64,000 bases of DNA from Nitrosarchaeum sp. GTDB lineage: Archaea > Thermoproteota > Nitrososphaeria > Nitrososphaerales > Nitrosopumilaceae. The notes beneath the pieces are model-generated. The model saw only the letters and a program-made list of their open reading frames with translations. It made no database searches and was not told the DNA's origin. Positions 50,168 to 58,286 of the stretch are shown here, piece by piece. The stretch spans positions 273,626-337,625 of the forward strand of contig NZ_JAILWF010000001.1 in the NCBI RefSeq assembly GCF_025699065.1. The letters run 5' to 3'. Position 1 is the first letter of the stretch, and the number at the start of each line of letters is the position of its first letter. The position numbers were made by a program, and so were the translations under genes.

Positions 50168-50578
50168 GTGGGATTACTAAGTAGAAAGCCAACATATTGT
50201 AGTATTTGCAATAAGGAGCTTACACACAAACATAAACCAAAAAGAGAATGGAACATCAAAGGAAGACTTTGCGGAGACTGTCATTTTGAGAAATCAAAGG
50301 AATTCTATGAAGGAAAAGTCAGACAAGCATGTGTTTTGTGCGGAACTACAAAGATAATCTCAGAGTTATGGGAACCAAGATGGCAGTGGGATATGGAAGG
50401 ATTGTTGTGCAAAGAATGTTTTGACAATAAAGAAAAATCATTTGATATAAAAAAGAAATTTTGTGCAATATGTGGGACAACTATGGGGTTTATCAGACAT
50501 AATCCAAAAAGTAAATGGAAGATTGAAGGTCAACTTTGTAGAAAATGTTGGGACGATAAAAAAGCAGAACTGGGATAA
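50168..50578 (+). CDS. triple zinc-ribbon protein
   Basis: 136 aa, GTG start. Three similar units, each with CxxC ... CxxC (YCSIC/LCGDC; ACVLC/LCKEC; FCAIC/LCRKC), of about 40 residues separated by short linkers, suggest three zinc ribbons. Each carries W and a basic patch (KPKREWNIKGRLCG). It may bind nucleic acids or serve as a scaffold. A C2H2 gene follows 1 nt downstream. Confidence 0.8.
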   Translation: MGLLSRKPTYCSICNKELTHKHKPKREWNIKGRLCGDCHFEKSKEFYEGKVRQACVLCGTTKIISELWEPRWQWDMEGLLCKECFDNKEKSFDIKKKFCAICGTTMGFIRHNPKSKWKIEGQLCRKCWDDKKAELG

Positions 50579-50579
50579 A

Positions 50580-50777
50580 ATGGGGTTTTTTAAGAAATTT
50601 GCATGCGATATTTGTAATAGAAAATTTTCTCATCAAGAAGAATTGATGAATCATAAGCAGATTGTACATGGAAAAGATCTACAATACGATTGTAAAGAAT
50701 GTAAAAAATATTTTTCAAATATGGAAGATATGAGAACTCATTTACAAAGAGAACATAGTTACAAAAAAGACAGATAA
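50580..50777 (+). CDS. two-finger C2H2 microprotein
   Basis: 65 aa from the ATG at 50580. Two consecutive C2H2 fingers: CDICNRKFSHQEELMNHKQI (ending VHG) and CKECKKYFSNMEDMRTHLQR (ending EHS). Two classical fingers in tandem can read DNA or RNA. It is co-transcribed with the triple zinc-ribbon gene, so both may act together. It is convergent with rpoP. Confidence 0.8.
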   Translation: MGFFKKFACDICNRKFSHQEELMNHKQIVHGKDLQYDCKECKKYFSNMEDMRTHLQREHSYKKDR

Positions 50778-50972
50778 TTAAATTGCCTTTACTGTTTTTA
50801 CTACAGGCGGTCTTACCTTAGTAAATACTCTAAATCCACAAATGCATTTTATTTCAGGTAATCTAGATAGCTCTGTATTTGAGACGTTAGTTCCACATCG
50901 TAGACATGAATAGATTACATCAAATGTTTCAATAGGAGTTTCTTCAACTGTTTCAAAATTTTCTTCGGCCAT
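50778..50972 (-). CDS. rpoP: DNA-directed RNA polymerase subunit P (Rpb12 homologue)
   Basis: 64 aa from the ATG at 50972; an upstream ATG at 50984 would add four residues. Zinc knuckle pattern YSCLRCGTN ... IKCICGFRVFTKVRPP is the RpoP/Rpb12 signature. It is a small subunit that stabilises the archaeal polymerase. It is downstream of rps10 and EF-1A, a typical archaeal arrangement. Confidence 0.88.
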   Translation of the reverse strand: MAEENFETVEETPIETFDVIYSCLRCGTNVSNTELSRLPEIKCICGFRVFTKVRPPVVKTVKAI

Positions 50973-51010
50973 ATTTATCATCAAAATTTCTATAATTTAA
51001 GGATACCAGA

Positions 51011-51319
51011 TTAAGTCAGAGATAATTCAATGTAAACATCATCAGGGATTTTCAGTCTCATTAATTGTCGTATTGCTTTATCATCGGCATTAATGTTAAT
51101 TATTCTTCGATGCATTTTCATCTCCCATTTTTCATATGTCTCAGTTCCGCTGCCACATGGGGATTTTCTTGTTGCAACATGTAATTTTTTAACAGGAAGC
51201 GGAGTTGGACCTTTAACTTTAACACCGGTCTTTTTACCAATACCCATGATCTCATTACAAACACCATCAAGTTTAGGAAGACTTATGCTTGTTAATTTGA
51301 CACGAGCAGTTTGAGTCAT
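51011..51319 (-). CDS. rps10: 30S ribosomal protein S10
   Basis: 102 aa. The conserved block GPTPLPVKKLHVATRKSPCG and the C-terminal MRLKIPDDVYIELS match archaeal S10/eS20 (uS10). It lies 11 nt downstream of EF-1A, the common archaeal order. Confidence 0.97.
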   Translation of the reverse strand: MTQTARVKLTSISLPKLDGVCNEIMGIGKKTGVKVKGPTPLPVKKLHVATRKSPCGSGTETYEKWEMKMHRRIININADDKAIRQLMRLKIPDDVYIELSLT

Positions 51320-51330
51320 AGCAACTCAAC

Positions 51331-52629
51331 CTATGGTTTGTACTCTTCAGTAATTTCCTTAACAATTCCTGCTGCAATAGTTGCACCCATGTCTCGTAGT
51401 GCAAATCTACCCATTTCAGGAAATTCTTGGAAAGTTTCTATGCAAGTTGGTCTTACAGGTCTAATTTTTACAATTGCTGCATCACCAACTTTAAGGAACT
51501 TTGGATTTTCTTCTTCAACTGCTCCTGTAGCTGGATTAATTCTTTGTAAGAATTCAGTTACAGTTGCTGCTACTTGTGAAGTGTGACAGTGCATTACTGG
51601 AGTGTAACCAGGTGCAATTGCAGTTGGGTGATGAATAACAATAATTTGTGCTTTGAATTCTTTTGCAACCTTTGGTGGTGCATCAGGAGTTCCAAGTACA
51701 TCCCCTCTTTTGATATCTTTCTTTTCAATACCTCTGAGGTTGAATCCAATGTTGTCACCTGCTTCTGCAGTTGGCATTTCAGTATGGTGAGTTTCAATTG
51801 ATTTGATTTCACCAAGTGCACCAGAAGGCATTACAATAATTTTTTGTCCTGCTTTCATGATACCAGTTTCAACTCTACCTACAGGTACAGTACCTACACC
51901 AGTAATTGTGTAGACGTCTTGAATTGGAACACGTAGTGGTTTACCAATTGGTTTTTCAGCTACTGTAAAGTCATCAAATGCTTGAATGAGTGTCTTTCCA
52001 GTATACCATGGCATGTTTTCAGATTTTTTAACCAAGTTATCGCCCTTCCATCCAGAAACTGGAATGAATGGTACATTTTCTAATTTATAACCGACAGATC
52101 TGACTAGTTTTTCGCCTTTTTCTTTTGCTGCTTTGTATGCTACCTCTTTGTATTCGACTGCATCCATTTTGTTAATTGCAACAATGATTTGGCCCACACC
52201 TAGTGTTTTAAGCAAAAATGCATGTTCTCTTGCTTGACCGCCTGCAGCAATTGCAGTATCAGTTTCACCTTCTTTTGCAGAAAGTACTAGAATAGCAGCA
52301 TCTGCTTCAGAAGCACCAGTAATCATGTTTTTGATAAAGTCCCTGTGACCAGGTGCATCAATTAATGTAAAGAAGTATTTTGGTGTCTCAAATTTTTGGA
52401 AAGCAAGATCAATTGTAATTCCTCTTTCTCTTTCATCTTTAATATTATCCATAACCCAAGCGTACTTGAAAGTATCACCTTTTCCGGTCTTCTCGGATTC
52501 GGCTGCGTGTGCTGCAATAGTTCTATCATCTACAACACCGAGATCCATTAAGAAATGACCCATAGTTGTTGATTTTCCATTATCAATATGACCTGTAACA
52601 ATCAGGTTCAAGTGTGGTTTAACTGCCAT
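51331..52629 (-). CDS. tuf: translation elongation factor EF-1A
   Basis: 432 aa from the ATG at 52629; an in-frame start at 52734 adds 35 hydrophobic residues not found in EF-1A and is rejected. G1 GHIDNGKST, G3 DAPGHRDFIKNMITGASEAD, G4 NKMD, plus domains 2-3 with VPIQDVYTITGVGTVPVGRV. It brings aminoacyl-tRNA to the ribosome. The Asn in GHIDNGKST instead of DHGKST is a thaumarchaeal variation. Confidence 0.97.
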   Translation of the reverse strand: MAVKPHLNLIVTGHIDNGKSTTMGHFLMDLGVVDDRTIAAHAAESEKTGKGDTFKYAWVMDNIKDERERGITIDLAFQKFETPKYFFTLIDAPGHRDFIKNMITGASEADAAILVLSAKEGETDTAIAAGGQAREHAFLLKTLGVGQIIVAINKMDAVEYKEVAYKAAKEKGEKLVRSVGYKLENVPFIPVSGWKGDNLVKKSENMPWYTGKTLIQAFDDFTVAEKPIGKPLRVPIQDVYTITGVGTVPVGRVETGIMKAGQKIIVMPSGALGEIKSIETHHTEMPTAEAGDNIGFNLRGIEKKDIKRGDVLGTPDAPPKVAKEFKAQIIVIHHPTAIAPGYTPVMHCHTSQVAATVTEFLQRINPATGAVEEENPKFLKVGDAAIVKIRPVRPTCIETFQEFPEMGRFALRDMGATIAAGIVKEITEEYKP

Positions 52630-52760
52630 ATGACATCCGTGTTGGAGGGGATTTATTACTGTTATGAATTTTTGAAAAAAATATAGAAATTTTTCTAGAT
52701 TTTTCAGATCAAAAAAAAATAAAAAATTACACATAAATCAAAGGGAAAAACAGAGAAGTT

Positions 52761-53897
52761 ATGAAAATTACAGTTTCAGTTATCAAAGCTGATGTAGGAG
52801 GAATCGGCGGACATACTAGACCAAGTGATGCACTAATAGAAGCAGTTAGAAAAACTGTCAAAAATTCTGGAGATTTACTAATTGACCACTATATTGGATA
52901 TTGTGGAGACGATGTCCACATTGTCATGTCACATAAACATGGAATTGATAATGATAAAATTCACAAACTTGCATGGGATGCATTTATGGCAGGTACTCAA
53001 GTTGCAAAGCAAGAAGGACTTTACGGAGCAGGACAAGATCTTCTAAAGGATTCATTTTCAGGAAATGTAAAAGGAATGGGTCCAGGTGTTGCAGAAATGG
53101 AATTTGAAGAAAGACCAAATGAAGCATTTACAGTTTTTGCTGCAGATAAAACAGAACCAGGCGCATTTAATTATCCAATTTACAGAATGTTTGTAGATAG
53201 TTTAAGTAACACAGGTTTGATCGTAAACAAGTCACTTGCAAGTGGAGTGATAATTAATGTAATGGATGTTGAAGAAGGTAAGATTGCAAAATTATCTTTG
53301 TGGGAAGACAAACCAACTATCGAAGCAGCGTTGATGTATCCAGGAAGATATGTTGTTTCAACAGTAACTACAAAGCAAGGAGAACCGATACTTGCAGCAT
53401 CAACTGACAGACTACACAACATTGCAGGAACTTATGTAGGAAAAGATGATCCAATATTACTGATTAGAACACAAAAGAATTTTCCAGCGACTGAAGAAGT
53501 AGGAAGTGTATTTAACAATCCACATTATGTTGCAGGCAATACAAGAGGAAGTCACAACATGCCATTGATGCCAGTAAAACTAAATTCTGCAGCATCGATC
53601 AATTTTTGCATTCCAATTGTAGAGGCACTAGTCTTTAGCATGCATGATGGAAAGTTTACGGGCCCATTTGATGGATTTTCAACTCCTGATTGGGATTATG
53701 TCAGAGAGATCGCAACAAAAAAAGCACTTGCAATGAGAAGTCAAGGATTCATTCATCCAGCAACACTTGTTCCATCAGAATTAGAATATGCCGAAGGATA
53801 TAGAGCAAGAATGGATATACTAGAAACCAAGATGGTTCCAATTGATGACACAATATCAAAGTCCGAAAAGAAAGAAAATTACGAAGACCCAGATTAA
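52761..53897 (+). CDS. fbp: bifunctional fructose-1,6-bisphosphate aldolase/phosphatase
   Basis: 378 aa. The class V FBPase N-terminal ITVSVIKADVGGIGGHTRPS with the acidic metal site, plus GDDVHIVMSHKHG and the catalytic Lys/Tyr region YAEGYRARMD. The enzyme makes fructose-6-phosphate from triose phosphates unidirectionally and is a hallmark of autotrophic archaea. It carries carbon from the 3HP/4HB cycle into sugars. It is divergent from EF-1A across a 131-nt promoter region. Confidence 0.96.
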   Translation: MKITVSVIKADVGGIGGHTRPSDALIEAVRKTVKNSGDLLIDHYIGYCGDDVHIVMSHKHGIDNDKIHKLAWDAFMAGTQVAKQEGLYGAGQDLLKDSFSGNVKGMGPGVAEMEFEERPNEAFTVFAADKTEPGAFNYPIYRMFVDSLSNTGLIVNKSLASGVIINVMDVEEGKIAKLSLWEDKPTIEAALMYPGRYVVSTVTTKQGEPILAASTDRLHNIAGTYVGKDDPILLIRTQKNFPATEEVGSVFNNPHYVAGNTRGSHNMPLMPVKLNSAASINFCIPIVEALVFSMHDGKFTGPFDGFSTPDWDYVREIATKKALAMRSQGFIHPATLVPSELEYAEGYRARMDILETKMVPIDDTISKSEKKENYEDPD

Positions 53898-53943
53898 ATA
53901 ATCAGAAAGGGTTAATACAAATCAGAGCGTATCAAAATCACCC

Positions 53944-54351
53944 ATGCAAATCTTGAAAGTGTTTGATTGGAAGACATATATTTTCACGGCAATTGCAGTT
54001 ATCTCATTTTCAAACTTTATGGCAGTATTATTTGGACAAACTATACCTGCAACATTTATGACATTTTTCAAATATGCCGGAGAGACAATAATTTTAGCAA
54101 CTGTCTTTTTGTTTGCACTTACATGGTTTTTAAAAGCAAGACCACATAATCGTCCAAAAAACTATTCAATAGTGGTGTTTGACGTGTATGGGCAGATAAG
54201 CAAGATACAAGATATTCGTACAGAATTCAAAACGCATGATGTAGCATGGAGTTTTATGAAACAGTACAAAAAAGAATACCCGTTATACAATTTTGCAATG
54301 GTATCAAAGCTTTCAAAAACAGACAAACCAACTATTTTCAGATATATCTAA
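53944..54351 (+). CDS. hypothetical membrane protein
   Basis: 135 aa. Two TM segments (IFTAIAVISFSNFMAVLFG; ETIILATVFLFALTWFL) followed by a ~70-residue cytoplasmic domain (KNYSIVVFDVYGQISKIQD) with no known motif. It lies between fbp and DNA ligase on the same strand. Confidence 0.78.
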   Translation: MQILKVFDWKTYIFTAIAVISFSNFMAVLFGQTIPATFMTFFKYAGETIILATVFLFALTWFLKARPHNRPKNYSIVVFDVYGQISKIQDIRTEFKTHDVAWSFMKQYKKEYPLYNFAMVSKLSKTDKPTIFRYI

Positions 54352-54401
54352 AAACCATACAAGATTCAGACTTTTATTCAGGATGATGTAATAAAACTAG
54401 A

Positions 54402-56174
54402 GTGGAGTTTGCCATTCTAGCTGATGCATTTAGTAAAATGGAGTCAACTACAAAAAGACTAGAACTGACTCAACATCTAGTAGAGTTATTTGAAAAAACG
54501 CCACAAAACGTAATTTCAAAAATCGTTTATCTTTTACAAGGAAAACTCAGACCAGATTTTGAAGGAGTTGAATTGGGGGTAGCAGAAAGATTAGCAATAA
54601 GAGCAATTGCAAAATCGGCAGGCTCTGATAGTGCCGAGAAAAAAATAGAGGAAGAATATAGAAAGAGTGGAGATTTAGGACATGCTGCATCTAAAATTTT
54701 GGAACAAAAAGAACAGACAACATTCATGATGCAAGACATTACAGTTGAGCGAGTTTATGAGAACTTGTTTACAATTGCAAAGTTAGAAGGTTCAAAGACT
54801 CAAGATAGGAAAATGAAATACATCTCAGGGTTGCTAAACGATGCAAATCCAAATGAAGCCAAATTCATCTTAAAGATTTTACTTGGAACATTAAGACTAG
54901 GCGTAGCAGAAAACACAGTAATGGATGCTCTTGCAATTGCATTTACAGGAAATAAAGAAAACAGAAAAGCATTGGAGCATGCATACAATGTATCAAGTGA
55001 TTTGGGTAAAGTTGCAGAAACAATTGCAAGTAAAGGACTCGAAGGCATAGAAGAATTTGAAATCAATTTGTTTAATCCTATACGACCAATGCTTGCAGAT
55101 AGAGTGAAAAGTGAAGAAGAGGCAATTGAAAAACTAGGCAATATTTTTGCAGTAGAATACAAGCTTGATGGAGAAAGAGTTCAGTTACACATTGAAGGAG
55201 AGAAAGTGATATTATTTTCAAGAAGTTTAGAAAATATCACGAGTTATTATCCAGACATTGTAGAAAAAATTCCTAAAACAATTCAAGCACAAAAAGTAAT
55301 TTTAGAGGCAGAAGCAGTAGCAATAAATGAAAACACTGGAGAATTTTTACCGTTCCAAGAACTGATGCATAGAAGAAGAAAATATCAAGTAGAAAAAGCA
55401 GTATCACAGTATCCAATTACTGTAAACTTTTTTGATGTATTGTATTACGATGGAAAAAGTTGTCTTGGATTATCATACAAAGAAAGACGAAATCTGTTAG
55501 AAAAAATTGTAAAAGAAGACGATTATGCAAAACACATACCAATGAGTACGGTAAAAAGTCAAGAAGACATAGAAGAATTTTTGGAAAACAGTATCAACGC
55601 AGGATGTGAAGGAGTGATGTTAAAGATGTTAGATAAACCATACCAAGCTGGGTCCAGAGGTAGTTACTGGTTAAAACTAAAAAGAGAATACAGAAATGAG
55701 CTCGGAGATAGTCTTGATCTAGTAGTAATAGGAGCATTTTTTGGAAAAGGTAGAAGAACAGGAAAGTATGGGACGTTACTTTTAGCTTCATATGATTATG
55801 ATACGGATGTTTTTACAAGCATATGCAAAGTGGGGACAGGATTCACAGATGAAGACTTGGATCAGCTCTATCAAATATTATCAAATAAAGTAACAATAAA
55901 GAAAAATCCAAGAATAGATAGTGATATGGAAGCTGATGTTTGGTTTGAGCCAGAATTAGTAATTGAAGTCGTAGCATCAGAAATTACTTTAAGTCCAATC
56001 CACAAAGCAGCAAGAAATGAGATCAGAAAAGATACAGGATTGGCGTTAAGATTTCCAAAATTTACTGGAAAAATAAGATTAGAGAAAGATGCCGAGGACG
56101 CATCGACTAATGAAGAGGTATTGACCTTATTCAAAGGACAGAAAAAAGTAGCTCATGATAAAAATTTGATGTGA
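54402..56174 (+). CDS. lig: ATP-dependent DNA ligase
   Basis: 590 aa, GTG start. Adenylation motif I YKLDGERVQLH (Lys254), the helical DNA-binding N terminus, EGVMLKMLDKPYQAGSRG (motif IV) and YWLKLKREY (motif V). It joins Okazaki fragments with PCNA, as all archaeal ligases do. The usual C-terminal PIP box is not evident by eye. Likely co-transcribed with the membrane protein upstream. Confidence 0.97.
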   Translation: MEFAILADAFSKMESTTKRLELTQHLVELFEKTPQNVISKIVYLLQGKLRPDFEGVELGVAERLAIRAIAKSAGSDSAEKKIEEEYRKSGDLGHAASKILEQKEQTTFMMQDITVERVYENLFTIAKLEGSKTQDRKMKYISGLLNDANPNEAKFILKILLGTLRLGVAENTVMDALAIAFTGNKENRKALEHAYNVSSDLGKVAETIASKGLEGIEEFEINLFNPIRPMLADRVKSEEEAIEKLGNIFAVEYKLDGERVQLHIEGEKVILFSRSLENITSYYPDIVEKIPKTIQAQKVILEAEAVAINENTGEFLPFQELMHRRRKYQVEKAVSQYPITVNFFDVLYYDGKSCLGLSYKERRNLLEKIVKEDDYAKHIPMSTVKSQEDIEEFLENSINAGCEGVMLKMLDKPYQAGSRGSYWLKLKREYRNELGDSLDLVVIGAFFGKGRRTGKYGTLLLASYDYDTDVFTSICKVGTGFTDEDLDQLYQILSNKVTIKKNPRIDSDMEADVWFEPELVIEVVASEITLSPIHKAARNEIRKDTGLALRFPKFTGKIRLEKDAEDASTNEEVLTLFKGQKKVAHDKNLM

Positions 56175-56242
56175 TTTGTGCTCAATAATTCCAAAAAATC
56201 ATAGAGGATTTAAATTACCTCACGATATTTTGGAATTCAGAA

Positions 56243-56896
56243 ATGTATAGCGGAGAGCTTGAAGTTCAAGCAAAAAGAAAGGCTATAGCAGTTTTACAAG
56301 ACGAAATCAACCGAATCTTAAATGCTGCCAGAGAACTTGCAACACTACCAGATTTGATGATGAAAAAAGACAAAACAGGTATTAAAAATTCATTGGAGCA
56401 GATATCAACTATCGAAGAAGAAGTAGAAAATCTTAGAAGAAAAATAACTAGAGAAGTTGCTGACGTTGGTGGTTTAATCATGAATAGAGAAAATCTCCTA
56501 AACACAGCATATACAATGGATGAGATTGCAGGTTACATTACTGGAATTGCATTCAAACTTTCAAACATCAAGATTACTACATTAAAGAGCGCAAAGTTAG
56601 ACGAAGATATTACAAAGTTGATTGAGCTGGTTGTAGACGAGGTTTACAAACTAAATGAAATCATACGTAGTCTAAATACCAATACTGCTAATGCCATTGA
56701 ACTTGCACAAGAAACACAAAAAATAGAACGTGAGATAGACATCAAATATAGACATGCTACAATCAAGCTTTTATCAGAAGTTACTAACACCAAAGAGCTA
56801 TTGCTGATAAAAGATGTAATTGAAGGAATTGAAGAAATGTCAGACAAATGTCAGCGTGTCTCTGATTCTTTCATATTATTAGCATTGAGTCTATAA
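56243..56896 (+). CDS. PhoU-like/DUF47 protein
   Basis: 217 aa, entirely helical (RRKITREVADVGGLIMNREN; IIRSLNTNTANAIELAQETQ; LIKDVIEGIEEMSDKCQRVS). DUF47/PhoU-like proteins are usually next to Pit phosphate permeases and regulate phosphate uptake. No pit gene is adjacent here, so a different partner is possible. Confidence 0.88.
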   Translation: MYSGELEVQAKRKAIAVLQDEINRILNAARELATLPDLMMKKDKTGIKNSLEQISTIEEEVENLRRKITREVADVGGLIMNRENLLNTAYTMDEIAGYITGIAFKLSNIKITTLKSAKLDEDITKLIELVVDEVYKLNEIIRSLNTNTANAIELAQETQKIEREIDIKYRHATIKLLSEVTNTKELLLIKDVIEGIEEMSDKCQRVSDSFILLALSL

Positions 56897-57040
56897 CACA
56901 TTCACCACACCTAACTTTTTACTTAATTTTTATCTTGATTCACAAAACAAATGATAAATTACCCAATTTTAAAAAAAACCATTACAACATACATGCGTAA
57001 AATAGAGAATTCATATACGCAAGTAAATTAAAAAAACTAA

Positions 57041-57577
57041 ATGAAAACAGAGCTTGTCGAAAATAGAATAATTGTATGGAACATTGAAGATTCTCGTAAA
57101 TTATTTAGTCATGGATATTATGGCAAACCGATTGGGATATCAAAACCAAAACCGGAAGAGATTAACGTTCCATTAATTTTAGACCTAATTGAAGGGCTTT
57201 ACCTACTAGAAAATAAAAAAATTACAATTTACAAATCAAATCAAAAGATCACAATAGATTACATGATAGAGATGTGTAAAAAGGAGTATCATGATTTTGA
57301 CAAAAAATATCTAGTATACAAAAACTTTCGCGATAAAGGATATGTAATTAATCCAGGAATAAAGTTTGGATGTGATTTTGCAGTTTATGAGAAAGGTCCA
57401 GGTATTGATCATGCACCGTTTTTAATTCAAGTATACAATAGAAGTGACCCAATCACATCCACAGGAATTGTTTTAGCAGGAAGATTAGCAACTACAGTAA
57501 GAAAGCAATTCATTTTGGCAATTCCAAGAGGAAAAGATAAAGTAGATTTTCTAGCTCTTGATTGGTGGAAGGCTTAG
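57041..57577 (+). CDS. endA: tRNA-splicing endonuclease EndA
   Basis: 178 aa, the compact homotetramer type. Catalytic triad Tyr116 (DFAVY), His124 (GIDHAPF) and Lys155 (TVRKQF). It cuts bulge-helix-bulge structures in pre-tRNA introns and pre-rRNA; the 23S BHB in this window is one likely substrate. Its 3' end overlaps the next minus-strand gene by 4 nt. Confidence 0.96.
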   Translation: MKTELVENRIIVWNIEDSRKLFSHGYYGKPIGISKPKPEEINVPLILDLIEGLYLLENKKITIYKSNQKITIDYMIEMCKKEYHDFDKKYLVYKNFRDKGYVINPGIKFGCDFAVYEKGPGIDHAPFLIQVYNRSDPITSTGIVLAGRLATTVRKQFILAIPRGKDKVDFLALDWWKA

Positions 57578-57951
57578 AGTTTTTTTATGTGTCCAGCTAT
57601 TCTATCATAAATCTCAAAAAGCTCTTTTGTAATTCCAAATGAAAGATGATTTTTCCATTTAGGTCGAATTCGAATAGCACCGTCAGTTGGTTCGACAAAT
57701 ATTGTTGCATCATCAATTGATTGTTTTGCAATCATCTCATTAAGCTCGGCATCTTCATTTAGTCTTCTTGCAAGACTGCCACTACCATTCCATTCTACTT
57801 TAAGAATAGTCTTTGATGAAAAATGCCCCTTTGTGATTAGTTTAGTTTTAGTAACATAATCTTGATCATTTTGTCCGGATTCCTTTCTAACAATAAAGTG
57901 TGCCTGATATCTATCTAGTGCGCCCCATGGCATTGGATTTGTATCTTGCAT
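57574..57951 (-). CDS. hypothetical protein
   Basis: 125 aa. Pattern of beta strands with TIFVEPTDGAIRIRPKWKNH. No family recognised. It lies 2 nt after a small gene on the same strand and shares its 3' end with endA. Confidence 0.75.
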   Translation of the reverse strand: MQDTNPMPWGALDRYQAHFIVRKESGQNDQDYVTKTKLITKGHFSSKTILKVEWNGSGSLARRLNEDAELNEMIAKQSIDDATIFVEPTDGAIRIRPKWKNHLSFGITKELFEIYDRIAGHIKKL

Positions 57952-57953
57952 CG

Positions 57954-58199
57954 CTATCCCTTTTGAATAATTTGAATTACATCAATATTAGAATTAGCAA
58001 CATCAAGGCAACCCTTGTTTGATACCATTCTAGGTGTTTGAGAAAAATATCTACTATAATACTCGCCTTTTTCAACATCATCACTTCCAATCTCTTTAGA
58101 TTTAGAATCTACTCCGATCGCCTTTAACATATCAGAGAATTTCTCAGGCCAGGATTTTAAAACAAATGTATCTGACTCAGAATCATGCATAAAATACAA
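57954..58199 (-). CDS. hypothetical protein
   Basis: 81 aa (or 78 from ATG at 58190). Acidic, alpha/beta by eye, no motif. Same strand and close spacing suggest co-transcription with the gene at 57574. Confidence 0.68.
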   Translation of the reverse strand: MYFMHDSESDTFVLKSWPEKFSDMLKAIGVDSKSKEIGSDDVEKGEYYSRYFSQTPRMVSNKGCLDVANSNIDVIQIIQKG

Positions 58200-58286
58200 A
58201 AAACCATACCCACAAATAAAGATATCAAGAAATTATTCTAAGAGATCAATCGAATTAAATAATACAAAAGTTTCGTAAGTATATCT

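Noticed and set aside
50463-50579. Longer start for the two-finger C2H2 protein
   Set aside because: It would overlap the triple zinc-ribbon gene in another frame; the ATG at 50580 lies 1 nt after that gene's stop, matching an operon layout.
52630-52734. N-terminal extension of EF-1A
   Set aside because: The added 35 residues are Phe-rich and unlike any EF-1A, while the ATG at 52629 gives the normal MAVKPHLNLIV start; the extension region is the shared promoter with fbp.
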